A DNA stretch of 64,000 bases from CAXBID01 sp963815305 (GCA_963815305.1 CAWFFW010000002.1:248001-312000), one strand, 5' to 3'; shown: positions 45,236-55,075, numbered from the stretch's first letter. The notes: generated from the sequence alone by a model not told the origin. Made by a program: numbers and translations.

Positions 45236-46345
45236 TTATAGATTATCAATCACCCCACTTAATCGCAACGTAATATCTTCAATACTACCTACACCATCAA
45301 CACCAAAATATTTATCTTGAGCCGAGTAGTAATCTTTTAGAATAGCTGTTTTACTGTAGTATTCTTCTATTCGGTTTCTTATAATAGATTCATCGGCATC
45401 ATCTGCTCTACCACTGGTTTTTCCTCTTTGAAGCAAACGTTCTACTAAAATCTCATCATCAACTTCTAATGCAATCATAGCATTTATTTGCGAATCTTTT
45501 TCATCCATTAGTGTATCTAAAGCATCAGCTTGCGCATGAGTTCGTGGGAAGCCATCAAAAATAAATCCTTTGGCATCCGCATTTTTTTCAACTTCAGCAT
45601 TTAACATATCAATGGTCACTTGGTCTGGAACCAAATCGCCTTTATCCATATAAGATTTTGCCAGCATGCCCAAAGCGGTTTCGTTTTTAATGTTATATCT
45701 AAAAACATCGCCCGTAGAAATATGTACTAAATTATATTTTTCTTTTAAGAAATTTGCTTGCGTTCCTTTTCCTGCTCCTGGAGGGCCAAATAGCACTAAG
45801 TTTGTCATATGTTGCGTTTGTTTTATTTGATATACCTCTGGAATGTCTCGTCCTAATCCATTATAATCTAAGCCGTAGCCCACAATAAATTTATTAGGAA
45901 TTTCAATTCCAACGTAATGCAATTTAAAGTCTTTTTTATAAGCTTCAGGTTTGTAAAAAAGGGTTGCTATTTTAAGCGTTTTTACATTTTCGTTTTTAAA
46001 AATGCGGTGTACCTCATGTAGTGTGTTGCCAGTGTCTATGATATCCTCTAAGATAATTACGGTACGTTCTGTTAAATCCTGTGTTAATCCAATTAAACGT
46101 TGAATATCTTCTGTAGATTTTACGCCTTCATAGGAAGCTAACTTAATAAATGTTACTTCACAAGGCTTTGGATATTTTTTTACAAAATCGCTCACCACCA
46201 TAAATGAGCCATTTAAGATGCCTACAAATACAGGAATTTCATCGCCAACATCAGTTGCAATGTCGTTCACCATTTTGGTTAAAGCATCATCAATTTCTTT
46301 AGCAGAAATAAATGGTTTAAAATATTTATCGTGAAGCTTTATCAC
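45236..46345 (-). CDS. adk: Hypoxanthine phosphoribosyltransferase-adenylate kinase fusion
   Basis: 369 residues with two enzymes in one chain. Residues 1-175 are a type I phosphoribosyltransferase (VGILNGSFMV; PRPP motif VIILEDIIDTGNTL; VGYGLDYNGLGRDIP), predicted to salvage hypoxanthine. From about residue 180 (MTNLVLFGPPGAGKGT) a complete adenylate kinase follows, with FDGFPRTHAQAD and a short lid (GRADDADE). The Met at 180 could also start a separate kinase by internal initiation, but no stop or frame break separates the parts. Such fusions are known in Flavobacteriia. A TATCTTTG box lies 22 nt upstream. Confidence 0.92.
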   Translation of the reverse strand: MIKLHDKYFKPFISAKEIDDALTKMVNDIATDVGDEIPVFVGILNGSFMVVSDFVKKYPKPCEVTFIKLASYEGVKSTEDIQRLIGLTQDLTERTVIILEDIIDTGNTLHEVHRIFKNENVKTLKIATLFYKPEAYKKDFKLHYVGIEIPNKFIVGYGLDYNGLGRDIPEVYQIKQTQHMTNLVLFGPPGAGKGTQANFLKEKYNLVHISTGDVFRYNIKNETALGMLAKSYMDKGDLVPDQVTIDMLNAEVEKNADAKGFIFDGFPRTHAQADALDTLMDEKDSQINAMIALEVDDEILVERLLQRGKTSGRADDADESIIRNRIEEYYSKTAILKDYYSAQDKYFGVDGVGSIEDITLRLSGVIDNL

Positions 46346-46366
46346 TGTTACTGATTTTTAAGGATG

Positions 46367-46374
46367 CAAAGATA
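46367..46374 (-). promoter_or_regulatory. -7 promoter box of hpt-adk
   Basis: Minus-strand TATCTTTG, exact TAnnTTTG, 22 nt before the ATG at 46345. It faces the divergent purK promoter. Confidence 0.45.
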
Positions 46375-46438
46375 ATCAATAGAATACCGAATAACGATTT
46401 TTGATTTAGGAATTCGGGAGTAATTTAAGATTTAAGTG

Positions 46439-46446
46439 TATTTTTG
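46439..46446 (+). promoter_or_regulatory. -7 promoter box of purK-purE
   Basis: TATTTTTG, exact TAnnTTTG, 35 nt before the purK ATG at 46482. No -33 element at the usual distance. No purine riboswitch-like structure is visible in the short leader. Confidence 0.45.
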
Positions 46447-46481
46447 CGTATCAATATCTCGTTTCAGATAAAAATAGTTAC

Positions 46482-47636
46482 ATGAATTACTTTTCTTCAA
46501 ATTTTAAACTCGGTATTTTAGGTGGTGGCCAACTAGGTAAAATGCTCCTTTATAATACCAGAAAATTTGATATTTACACTTGTATTCTAGAAGCTACTGA
46601 TGATGCCCCTTGCAAAATTGCTTGTAATGAATTTCATTTAGGGAGTTTGATGGACTATAATGCGGTTTATAACTTTGGAAAACAGGTTGATGTTTTAACT
46701 TTTGAAATTGAAAACGTAAATGTTGATGCGCTTGAAACTCTTGAAAAAGAAGGCGTAAAGGTTTATCCAGCTTCAAAAACATTGCGCATTATACAGAATA
46801 AAGCAAAACAAAAACTGTTTTATGTTGATAATAATTTACCGACGGCACCTTTTTCGCGTTTTGCATACCTTTCAGAAATTGAAGATGCTATTAATAATGG
46901 TGGTTTGGAGTTTCCTTTTGTTTGGAAAGCAGCACAATTTGGTTATGACGGTAATGGCGTAAAAATAGTTAAACAACTTTCAGATTTACAAGGCTTGCCA
47001 AAAGGTGAATGTATCGCTGAAGACTTAGTGCCTTTTAAAAATGAATTAGCGGTTATTGTTGCCAGAAGTCCTTCGGGGGAAACAAAAACATATCCTGTTG
47101 TTGAAATGGAATTTCATCCTGAAGCCAACCAAGTGGAGTATGTTATTTGTCCAGCTAGAATCTCAGATGAGGTTGCAAAAAAGGCTGAATCTGTTGCGTT
47201 AAAAGCCTCACAAGCTTTTAACCATGTTGGCCTTTTAGCTGTTGAGATGTTTCAAACTAATGATGATAAAATTTTAATAAATGAAGTGGCACCACGCCCG
47301 CACAATTCTGGTCACCAAACGATTGAAGCCAGCTACACCTCGCAATTTGAGCAGCATATTAGAGCTATTTTAAATTTACCTTTGGGAAGAACCGATAGTA
47401 AAGTTGGTGGCGTTATGGTTAATTTGGTTGGTGCTGAAGGATATACAGGAAATGTAGTTTATAAAAACATTGAAAACATTATGAATATGGATGGTGTTAC
47501 ACCCCATATTTACGGTAAAAAACAAACGCGCCCTTTTAGAAAAATGGGACATGTTACCATTGTTAATAAAAATTTAGATAAAGCTAGACGAATAGCCGAA
47601 GACGTGAAAAAATCTATTAAAGTAATAAGCGAATAA
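46482..47636 (+). CDS. purK: N5-carboxyaminoimidazole ribonucleotide synthase PurK
   Basis: ATP-grasp enzyme of purine synthesis that makes N5-CAIR from AIR, bicarbonate and ATP. The 384 residues show the N-terminal ILGGGQLGKML, the ATP-grasp core (VWKAAQFGYDGNGVKIV, CIAEDLVPFKNELAVIV) and the terminal block INEVAPRPHNSGHQTIEA. Length is normal. purE follows after 2 nt, giving the usual two-step pathway unit. Confidence 0.97.
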   Translation: MNYFSSNFKLGILGGGQLGKMLLYNTRKFDIYTCILEATDDAPCKIACNEFHLGSLMDYNAVYNFGKQVDVLTFEIENVNVDALETLEKEGVKVYPASKTLRIIQNKAKQKLFYVDNNLPTAPFSRFAYLSEIEDAINNGGLEFPFVWKAAQFGYDGNGVKIVKQLSDLQGLPKGECIAEDLVPFKNELAVIVARSPSGETKTYPVVEMEFHPEANQVEYVICPARISDEVAKKAESVALKASQAFNHVGLLAVEMFQTNDDKILINEVAPRPHNSGHQTIEASYTSQFEQHIRAILNLPLGRTDSKVGGVMVNLVGAEGYTGNVVYKNIENIMNMDGVTPHIYGKKQTRPFRKMGHVTIVNKNLDKARRIAEDVKKSIKVISE

Positions 47637-47638
47637 TT

Positions 47639-48121
47639 ATGAGTAAAGTAGGAATAATTATGGGAAGTATAAGCGACCTTCCTGTTATGCAAGACGCTAT
47701 AGACATCTTAAAAGGTTTTGATATTGAAGTTGAAGTTGATATTGTTTCGGCACACCGTACACCAGAAAAGTTATTCGATTATGGTAAAAACGCCCATACC
47801 CGAGGATTTTCTGTTATTGTAGCTGGTGCTGGTGGTGCTGCACATTTACCTGGTATGGTTGCTTCACTTTCCCCCTTACCTGTTATTGGCGTTCCTGTAA
47901 AAAGCAGTAACTCTATGGATGGTTGGGATTCTATACTATCAATTCTTCAAATGCCCGGAGGTGTACCTGTAGCTACCGTAGCACTTAATGGTGCAAAAAA
48001 CGCTGGAATTCTAGCAGCTCAAATTATCGGCACTAACGACCAATGTGTTTTAGACAAAATTTTAGCATATAAAGAAGGTTTAAAAATAAAAGTAAACGAA
48101 TCAGCCAAAGATTTAAAATAA
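47639..48121 (+). CDS. purE: N5-CAIR mutase PurE
   Basis: Converts N5-CAIR to CAIR, the step after PurK. The 160 residues carry the class I PurE signatures: GSISDLPVMQ, the SAHRTPEKLFDY active-site loop and VIVAGAGGAAHLPGMVAS, followed by GVPVKSSNSMDGWDS. It is co-transcribed with purK (2-nt gap) and ends right at a strong terminator. Confidence 0.97.
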   Translation: MSKVGIIMGSISDLPVMQDAIDILKGFDIEVEVDIVSAHRTPEKLFDYGKNAHTRGFSVIVAGAGGAAHLPGMVASLSPLPVIGVPVKSSNSMDGWDSILSILQMPGGVPVATVALNGAKNAGILAAQIIGTNDQCVLDKILAYKEGLKIKVNESAKDLK

Positions 48122-48148
48122 AAAACCTCGAATTTTATCGAGGTTTTT
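48121..48148. terminator. Intrinsic terminator after purE
   Basis: AAAAACCTCG (48121-48130) and CGAGGTTTTT (48139-48148) form a perfect 10-bp stem with an 8-nt loop. The A- and T-runs at the base make it able to work in both directions. Confidence 0.9.
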
Positions 48149-48268
48149 CATAGCTATCAACAATAATTCTAATGAGTTAGTCACTCTTTAAATTGTCGGT
48201 GCCAAATGTATAAAAAATTTATTATGTATGCATAGTAAATTATAAAAAATAACATATTTAAAAAATAA

Positions 48269-50305
48269 ATGATAAAAGAATCATTAAAAGTACCGTTCAA
48301 CACACTATACAACACATCGCCTTTTTCTAATATAGAAAATGAGGATTATTTACCTACTTTCCATAAAGCTATTGAAAAGGCTAAAAATGAAATAGATACT
48401 ATAGTAAATAATGTAGAAGCTCCAACTTTTGAGAATACGATTGAAGCTTTGGAATTTTCTGGAGAACAATTAGATAGAATATCCAGTATTTTTTTTAATT
48501 TAAATTCTGCAGAAACTAATGAGACTATTCAAAAAATAGCTCAAGAGGTTTCACCTTTATTATCAGATTTTAGTAATGATATTACACTTAATCAAGATTT
48601 ATTTAAACGCATTAAAACCATTTATAATTCTAAAGATAAATTAGATTTAACTACAGAGCAGCAAACATTACTTGATAAAAAATACAAGAGTTTTTCAAGA
48701 AATGGAGCTAATCTTTCTGATGATAAAAAAGAAAAGCTACGAGATATTGATAAAAATTTAAGTCAGTTAAAATTAAAGTTCGGAGAAAACGTATTAGCAG
48801 AAACCAATAAATTCGAAATGCTAATTACAGATGAAAACAATTTATCTGGCTTACCCGATGGTACAATAGAGGCCGCTAAACAATTAGCAGAATCTAAAGA
48901 AAAAGAAGGTTGGATGTTTACTTTAGATTATCCAAGTTACATTCCATTTATTACCTATGCAGATAATAGAACTCTTAGAAAAAAAATGACGCTTGCTGCG
49001 GGAAGCAAAGGGTTTAAAAATGATGCGTTAGATAATCAAAAACATGTTTTGCACATAGTAAAACTAAGGCATGAACGTGCTAATCTTTTAGGTTACCAAA
49101 CCCATGCCCATTTTGTTTTAGAAGAGCGTATGGCAAAAACACCTCAAAATGTTTTAGAATTTTCGAATGAACTACTCAAAAAAGCAAAACCTGCTGCAGA
49201 ACATGAATTCAAAAATCTTGAAAAATTTGCCAAAAAATTAGATGATATAGATCATCTTGAAAAATGGGATGGACCATATTATTCTGAAAAACTAAAACAA
49301 GAATTATTTAATATAGATGATGAGAAATTAAAGCCTTACTTTAAATTAGAAAACGTTATTGACGGTGCATTTACCATAGCAAATAAATTATTTGATTTAA
49401 ATTTTGAAGTTATTCATACCATAGATAAATATCATGAGGATGTTCTAACGTATAAGGTTACCGATAGTAAAGGCGATTTGATATCTATTTTTTATGCTGA
49501 TTTTTTCCCTAGAGCTGGAAAACGTAATGGGGCGTGGATGACGTCTTACAAACCACAATATATTAAGGATGGCGAAAATAGCAGACCACATGTTTCTATT
49601 GTATGCAATTTTACAAAGCCAACAAAAACGAAACCGTCGCTTTTAACTTTTAACGAAGTCACCACTTTATTTCATGAATTTGGACATGCCTTACATGGTA
49701 TGCTCGCCAACACCACATATCCAAGTTTATCGGGAACCAGCGTTTTTTGGGATTTTGTTGAATTACCAAGTCAAATTATGGAAAACTGGTGTTACGAAAA
49801 AGAAGCTTTAGAACTTTTTGCAAAACATTATAAAACAGGAAAAACCATCCCTATGGATTTAGTTGAAAAAATAAAAGAATCCTCTACATTTCATGAAGGC
49901 ATGCAAACCCTACGTCAATTAAGTTTTGGCTTATTAGATATGAGTTGGCATGGACAAAATCCAACACATATAAAAAACGTAAAAGATTTTGAATCTGAAA
50001 TGTTTAAAGACACAACCTTGTATCCTGAAACGAAAGAAACGTGCATGAGTACGGCATTTTCTCATATTTTTCAGGGGGGCTATTCTTCGGGCTACTACAG
50101 CTATAAATGGGCCGAGGTTTTAGATGCTGATGCTTTCGAATTTTTTAAAGAACAAGGCATTTTTAGTAGCACAGTTGCTAATAAATTTAAAGATAACATA
50201 TTATCAAAAGGCGGAACTGAAGACCCTATGACTTTATACAAACGCTTCCGCGGAAAAGAACCTCAACCTGAAGCATTGTTGAAACGTGCTGGGTTGTTGA
50301 AATAA
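48269..50305 (+). CDS. M3-family oligopeptidase (Dcp/PrlC-like)
   Basis: Zinc metallopeptidase of 678 residues that trims oligopeptides in the cytoplasm (no signal peptide). The zinc motif HEFGHALHGM lies near residue 470, with the third ligand Glu in SQIMENWCYE downstream. The MTSYKPQYI and IFQGGYSSGYYSYKWAEVLDADAF blocks are typical of the Dcp/oligopeptidase A branch. The absence of a leader suggests the cytosolic oligopeptidase role rather than periplasmic Dcp. It follows a 147-bp gap that begins with the purE terminator. Confidence 0.92.
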   Translation: MIKESLKVPFNTLYNTSPFSNIENEDYLPTFHKAIEKAKNEIDTIVNNVEAPTFENTIEALEFSGEQLDRISSIFFNLNSAETNETIQKIAQEVSPLLSDFSNDITLNQDLFKRIKTIYNSKDKLDLTTEQQTLLDKKYKSFSRNGANLSDDKKEKLRDIDKNLSQLKLKFGENVLAETNKFEMLITDENNLSGLPDGTIEAAKQLAESKEKEGWMFTLDYPSYIPFITYADNRTLRKKMTLAAGSKGFKNDALDNQKHVLHIVKLRHERANLLGYQTHAHFVLEERMAKTPQNVLEFSNELLKKAKPAAEHEFKNLEKFAKKLDDIDHLEKWDGPYYSEKLKQELFNIDDEKLKPYFKLENVIDGAFTIANKLFDLNFEVIHTIDKYHEDVLTYKVTDSKGDLISIFYADFFPRAGKRNGAWMTSYKPQYIKDGENSRPHVSIVCNFTKPTKTKPSLLTFNEVTTLFHEFGHALHGMLANTTYPSLSGTSVFWDFVELPSQIMENWCYEKEALELFAKHYKTGKTIPMDLVEKIKESSTFHEGMQTLRQLSFGLLDMSWHGQNPTHIKNVKDFESEMFKDTTLYPETKETCMSTAFSHIFQGGYSSGYYSYKWAEVLDADAFEFFKEQGIFSSTVANKFKDNILSKGGTEDPMTLYKRFRGKEPQPEALLKRAGLLK

Positions 50306-50328
50306 ATAGAAAATCCATTTTTTTACTC

Positions 50329-50336
50329 TATTTTTG
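50329..50336 (+). promoter_or_regulatory. -7 promoter box of the sigma factor gene
   Basis: TATTTTTG, exact TAnnTTTG, 22 nt before the ATG at 50359. It suggests transcription by the housekeeping sigma factor. Confidence 0.45.
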
Positions 50337-50358
50337 GTACTCAAAAAATTATTAATTA

Positions 50359-50913
50359 ATGCCCAATCATCAAATTAATCCTAATAAGTGGATCGATTTA
50401 TATTCTGATTATCTTTTCAACTACACTATTTCTCGTGTTAGCGATAGAGATATCGCGCAAGATTTGGTGCAAGACACTTTTTTTGCCGGTTTAAAATCTA
50501 TGAAAAACTTTAAAGGAGAAGCCAGTGAACGTACTTGGCTTATTTCTATTTTAAAGCGAAAAATTATTGACCACTACCGTAAAATTAATTCGAACAAAGG
50601 TAAAGCTGAAGTACGTATGAGTTACAATAGCGATATTGAAAGTGAAGGTGATTGGTTGGAAGAACGTGTTGCAGATCCATTTGATAAAACAGCTGAAGAC
50701 ACTATACAAAATGATGAACTGGGTGAGGCTATTTACAATTGCTTGGGCAAACTACCTAAAAAACAAGCGGAGGTTTTTAAAATGAAAACTATTCAAGGTT
50801 TTGAAACTGAAGTTATTTGTAATGAACTAAATATTACAGCGTCTAACCTTTGGGTGATTATACATAGAGCGCGTACTGCTCTAGCAGATTGCCTAAAAGA
50901 AAATTGGTTTTAA
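50359..50913 (+). CDS. ECF-like sigma-70 family RNA polymerase sigma factor
   Basis: 184 residues. Region 2 (about 15-80) includes DLVQDTFFAGLKSMKNFKG and TWLISILKRKIIDHYRK. Region 4 (about 125-180) includes LPKKQAEVFKMKTIQGFETEVICNELNI as its helix-turn-helix. Regions 1.1 and 3 are absent, as in ECF factors. The next gene, 1 nt downstream, encodes a small Cys-containing protein that is a candidate regulator of it. Confidence 0.9.
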   Translation: MPNHQINPNKWIDLYSDYLFNYTISRVSDRDIAQDLVQDTFFAGLKSMKNFKGEASERTWLISILKRKIIDHYRKINSNKGKAEVRMSYNSDIESEGDWLEERVADPFDKTAEDTIQNDELGEAIYNCLGKLPKKQAEVFKMKTIQGFETEVICNELNITASNLWVIIHRARTALADCLKENWF

Positions 50914-50914
50914 T

Positions 50915-51175
50915 ATGAGTAGATTTAAGTTTTTAATGCCATGTGAGGAAGCAAACCATACATGCGATAAAACTCAATACAAAGAGGCATCTCTATGGGA
51001 AAAGGTAAAACTTAACTTTCATTTGATTTATTGCAGAGCTTGTAGAGAATATACAAGTACTAATAGCAAATTAACTAAAATAGTTTCAAAATCTAAATTA
51101 GAATGTCTTGATAGCGACTGCAAAGAAAAAATGAAAAAAGATTTGGAAATCGCAATAAAAGAAACTCATTTTTAA
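50915..51175 (+). CDS. Small Cys-rich protein, probable anti-sigma-type zinc-finger partner
   Basis: 86 residues without a membrane helix. It has HLIYCRACREY (His and two Cys spaced as in zf-HC2 anti-sigma domains), two Cys near the N-terminus (MPCEEANHTCDK) and two near the C-terminus (LECLDSDCKEK). Position 1 nt behind the sigma factor gene supports a regulatory role. It is shorter than typical anti-sigma factors and lacks a sensor domain. Its 3' end overlaps the convergent UbiA-like gene by 4 nt. Confidence 0.65.
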   Translation: MSRFKFLMPCEEANHTCDKTQYKEASLWEKVKLNFHLIYCRACREYTSTNSKLTKIVSKSKLECLDSDCKEKMKKDLEIAIKETHF

Positions 51176-52002
51176 AATAACAATAAGAGTATAAGCCATA
51201 ATATTGGCAATGCTTCCACCCCTAATGCACTATAATATTTTCCCTGTTCCTTTTTAGAAAAAACTAAAAATAATAGCGTAATCATTGAAATAATCAATAA
51301 AACGAAAACTTGATTCATTTGAGTTTTGTCTTTAAAAAATTCTAGAAATAAAAATATTATTAGAAGTAACCCTCCCATTATCTTAGTTTGCCTTATTCCT
51401 ATTTTTTGTGGCACTGTTGAAAGTTTCAAACTATCATAACGCATATCTCTTATTTCAAACGGAAGCATTAAAACAATTACAAAAATAAACCTTTGAGCAC
51501 TGGTAATAATAACATTGAAATCAACAGAATGCCCATCATTGATCAATGGAAGAAAAACAGTAACACCGCACCAAACCGAGGCTATTACATATATTTTTAG
51601 ACCGCCTATATTTCTTAAATTATGATGCTTATCTAAAAATACACGTCTCGGTAAAAATGGAATAGCATAAAAAAAAGTAATAGTACCAAAACATAAAATA
51701 TAAAATAGGATTTTAGTACTTAATTGAAACGCATAATAACACATGCCTAAGAAGCAAACAAAGGAAAATATTTGAATAGCTTTTAACCAAATTGTTAAGT
51801 TTCTATGGTGAAATTTAGCCACCCCAAAATACTTTACGAAATTATAGCCTGTAATGGAAGCGTAAAATATAAAATAAAGGATGGTTTCGTCATAGGGAAT
51901 ATGATATTCTAACAAGGTAATCCAAGTGAGCGAATACACTGCCAAAGCCACGTGAATACTACTATTTACATAGAAATTTAAAAATCGCATTGATGACTTC
52001 AT
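51172..52002 (-). CDS. UbiA-like polytopic membrane protein
   Basis: 276 residues with eight or nine membrane helices. A cytoplasmic loop near residue 185 reads LPFEIRDMRYDSLKLSTVPQKIG, which matches the second Asp-rich motif of UbiA prenyltransferases (DxxxD followed by a Pro/Gly turn). The first NDxxD motif is replaced by GYNFVKYFG. It may therefore be a degenerate or divergent member; enzymatic activity is unproven. It lies divergent from gcvP. Confidence 0.55.
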   Translation of the reverse strand: MKSSMRFLNFYVNSSIHVALAVYSLTWITLLEYHIPYDETILYFIFYASITGYNFVKYFGVAKFHHRNLTIWLKAIQIFSFVCFLGMCYYAFQLSTKILFYILCFGTITFFYAIPFLPRRVFLDKHHNLRNIGGLKIYVIASVWCGVTVFLPLINDGHSVDFNVIITSAQRFIFVIVLMLPFEIRDMRYDSLKLSTVPQKIGIRQTKIMGGLLLIIFLFLEFFKDKTQMNQVFVLLIISMITLLFLVFSKKEQGKYYSALGVEALPILWLILLLLF

Positions 52003-52088
52003 TCTGTAAAAATAAGGAAACTGTTAATAACGTTTTTAAATGGTTAAAAACTTTCTATTTTAAGCCTTAAATCGCGTGAATTATTACT

Positions 52089-52096
52089 TATTTTTG
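52089..52096 (+). promoter_or_regulatory. -7 promoter box of gcvP
   Basis: TATTTTTG, exact TAnnTTTG, 26 nt before the ATG at 52123. The leader is too short for a glycine riboswitch. Confidence 0.45.
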
Positions 52097-52122
52097 CAAA
52101 TTATATAACAAATTGTAACTTC

Positions 52123-54972
52123 ATGAATACAAACGCTTTTGCATTGCGGCATATTGGGCCTAGAGAAGATGACCAAAACCTTATGTTAAAAACCATAGGA
52201 GTTAATTCTTTAGATCAATTAATTAATGAAACAATACCTGACGATATTCGCTTAAAAAATGGATTAGATTTAGAAGATCCCATGACAGAATACGAATATT
52301 TACTTCATATTCATGAGCTTTCAAAAAAGAACAAAGTTTACAAAACGTATATTGGTTTAGGATATCACCCAACCATAATGCCTGCGGTTATACAACGAAA
52401 TATTTTAGAAAATCCAGGTTGGTACACTGCTTATACGCCATACCAAGCTGAAATTGCTCAAGGAAGACTTGAAGCACTTTTAAATTTTCAAACTATGGTT
52501 ATTGAACTTACAGGTATGGAAATCGCTAATGCATCTTTATTGGATGAAAGTACTTCAGCTGCTGAAGCAATGAGTTTGTTATTTGCTGTTCGTGAACGTG
52601 AACAGAAAAAAGCAGAAATCAATAAATTTTTTGTTTCAGAAAATATCTTACCTCAAACCTTATCCTTACTAAAAACTAGAGCAAATCCAATTGGAATTGA
52701 ACTTGTTGTTGGAAACGAAGAAACCTTTGATTTTTCAACAGAATTCTTTGGAGCCATTTTACAGTACCCAGGTAAAGATGGACAAATTACTGACATCAAG
52801 ACTTTCATTACAAAAGCTAATACTGCACAAATTAAAGTTGCAGTTGCTGCTGATGTTTTAAGTTTAATAAAACTTGAAGCTCCTGGTAAATTTGGAGCTG
52901 ATGTTGTAGTAGGCACCACCCAACGTTTTGGTATACCCATGGGATTTGGCGGACCTCACGCCGCATTTTTTGCCACCAAGGAAGCCTATAAGAGAGATTT
53001 ACCAGGTCGTATCATCGGCGTTACAAAAGACGCTAATGACAATCGTGCATTGCGCATGGCGCTACAAACTAGAGAGCAACACATTAAACGCGACAAAGCC
53101 ACATCTAATATTTGCACGGCTCAAGTGCTTTTAGCAGTCATGGCAAGTATGTATGCCGTTTATCATGGCCCTAATGGCTTAAAATTTATTGCGAATAAAG
53201 TTCATAATAAAACAGCAACTTTAGCCAAGACCTTAACAAAACTTGGTTACGATCAAATAAACTCATCTTATTTTGATACGCTTCAAATTAAAACAAAAGC
53301 AAAACAAATTAAAAGAGTTGCGACTGAGAAAAAAGTAAATTTACGCTATCCTGATAGCGAAACGGTTACCATTGCAGTAAATGAAACGACTTCGCTTAGA
53401 GATATTAATTATTTAATTTCTGTTTTTGCTGAAGCTGCCAATAAGGAAACTATTATAATTTCTGAATTAGTAAAAGCTAATAATATAGATAGTAATTTAC
53501 AAAGAACTTCTGATTTCTTGACAGCAGAAGTGTTTAATACCTATCACTCAGAAACAGAGTTGATGCGCTATATAAAATCTTTAGAACGGAAAGATTTAGC
53601 ATTAAATCATTCGATGATTTCTTTAGGATCTTGTACCATGAAACTTAATGCCGCATCAGAAATGTTACCGTTAAGTATTTTTAAGTGGGCTAACATTCAC
53701 CCTTTTGTACCTAAAAAGCAAGCTAAAGGTTATTTAACTGTTTTAAAAGCATTAGAAGATCAACTAACAGAAATCACAGGGTTTGCAGCCACGTCTTTAC
53801 AACCCAATTCTGGAGCACAGGGTGAATTTGCGGGTCTTATGGTTATAAGAGCCTATCATGAATCTCGTAACGATCATCACAGAAATATTTGTTTAATACC
53901 TTCCTCAGCTCATGGAACAAATCCTGCAAGTGCGGTTATGGCGGGTATGAAAGTGGTGGTTACAAAATCTACTGAAGAAGGCAATATTGATGTTGATGAT
54001 TTACGCGAAAAGGCAGAATTACACAAAGAAAATCTTTCTGCACTTATGGTTACATATCCATCTACCCATGGTGTTTATGAATCGGCTATAAAAGAAATTA
54101 CCAAAATTATTCATGATAATGGCGGGCAGGTTTATATGGATGGCGCTAATATGAACGCCCAAGTAGGATTAACAAACCCAGGAAGCATTGGTGCTGATGT
54201 TTGTCATTTAAATTTACACAAAACCTTTGCTATTCCACATGGTGGTGGTGGTCCTGGAGTTGGCCCCATATGTGTAGCAAAGCAACTCGCACCATTTTTG
54301 CCAGGAAATCCAATTATAAAAACGGGTGGCGATAATGCCATTACCGCTATATCTGCAGCTCCTTTTGGTTCTGCTTTGGCTTGTTTAATTTCATATGGTT
54401 ACATAAAAATGTTAGGTGCTAGAGGATTAACAGAATCAACCAAGATTGCTATTTTAAATGCTAATTATATTAAAAAACGTTTGGAAGGCAGTTTTGAAAC
54501 TTTGTATTCTGGTGAAAGAGGACGTGCAGCTCATGAAATGATTATTGATTGCAGGCCTTTTAAAGATTATGGTATAGAAGTAACCGACATCGCGAAACGT
54601 TTAATGGATTATGGATTTCACGCACCAACAGTATCTTTCCCAGTTGCTGGGACTATGATGATTGAACCAACAGAAAGCGAAAGTAAAGCTGAGATGGATC
54701 GTTTTTGTGATGCTATGATTTCAATTAAAAAAGAAATTGATTCTGTTTCAAAAGATAAGACTAATAATATGCTTAAAAATGCACCCCATACTTTGGAAAT
54801 GATTACTGCCAATGAATGGAATCTACCATACACGCGCGAAGAAGCAGCTTTTCCTTTAGATTTTGTAAGACATAACAAATTTTGGCCAAGTGTTAGACGC
54901 GTTGACGATGCCTATGGAGACAGGAATTTAATTTGTTCTTGTGCCCCAATAGAAGCTTACGCTGAGGCATAA
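52123..54972 (+). CDS. gcvP: Glycine dehydrogenase (decarboxylating), P-protein
   Basis: PLP enzyme of the glycine cleavage system: it decarboxylates glycine and passes the aminomethyl group to the lipoyl H-protein. The 949 residues contain both halves of the family in one chain. Near the start is ALRHIGPREDD; the N-terminal half has YTPYQAEIAQGR; the C-terminal half has the PLP Lys in HLNLHKTFAIPHGGGGPG (about residue 700) and PFGSALACLISYGYI. The gene is single, with H- and T-protein genes not in the window. Confidence 0.97.
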   Translation: MNTNAFALRHIGPREDDQNLMLKTIGVNSLDQLINETIPDDIRLKNGLDLEDPMTEYEYLLHIHELSKKNKVYKTYIGLGYHPTIMPAVIQRNILENPGWYTAYTPYQAEIAQGRLEALLNFQTMVIELTGMEIANASLLDESTSAAEAMSLLFAVREREQKKAEINKFFVSENILPQTLSLLKTRANPIGIELVVGNEETFDFSTEFFGAILQYPGKDGQITDIKTFITKANTAQIKVAVAADVLSLIKLEAPGKFGADVVVGTTQRFGIPMGFGGPHAAFFATKEAYKRDLPGRIIGVTKDANDNRALRMALQTREQHIKRDKATSNICTAQVLLAVMASMYAVYHGPNGLKFIANKVHNKTATLAKTLTKLGYDQINSSYFDTLQIKTKAKQIKRVATEKKVNLRYPDSETVTIAVNETTSLRDINYLISVFAEAANKETIIISELVKANNIDSNLQRTSDFLTAEVFNTYHSETELMRYIKSLERKDLALNHSMISLGSCTMKLNAASEMLPLSIFKWANIHPFVPKKQAKGYLTVLKALEDQLTEITGFAATSLQPNSGAQGEFAGLMVIRAYHESRNDHHRNICLIPSSAHGTNPASAVMAGMKVVVTKSTEEGNIDVDDLREKAELHKENLSALMVTYPSTHGVYESAIKEITKIIHDNGGQVYMDGANMNAQVGLTNPGSIGADVCHLNLHKTFAIPHGGGGPGVGPICVAKQLAPFLPGNPIIKTGGDNAITAISAAPFGSALACLISYGYIKMLGARGLTESTKIAILNANYIKKRLEGSFETLYSGERGRAAHEMIIDCRPFKDYGIEVTDIAKRLMDYGFHAPTVSFPVAGTMMIEPTESESKAEMDRFCDAMISIKKEIDSVSKDKTNNMLKNAPHTLEMITANEWNLPYTREEAAFPLDFVRHNKFWPSVRRVDDAYGDRNLICSCAPIEAYAEA

Positions 54973-55075
54973 AATATGTTCTTGAACATCGTAAATTTTA
55001 ACTAAGCTAAATTTCATTTTTAGAAAAAGCAATTAACTTGCTAATAACTGAAATTATTAAGACAAAAAATTATTT

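Noticed and set aside
52003..52122. Glycine riboswitch upstream of gcvP
   Set aside because: The leader after the TATTTTTG box is under 30 nt and no paired aptamer structure is visible.
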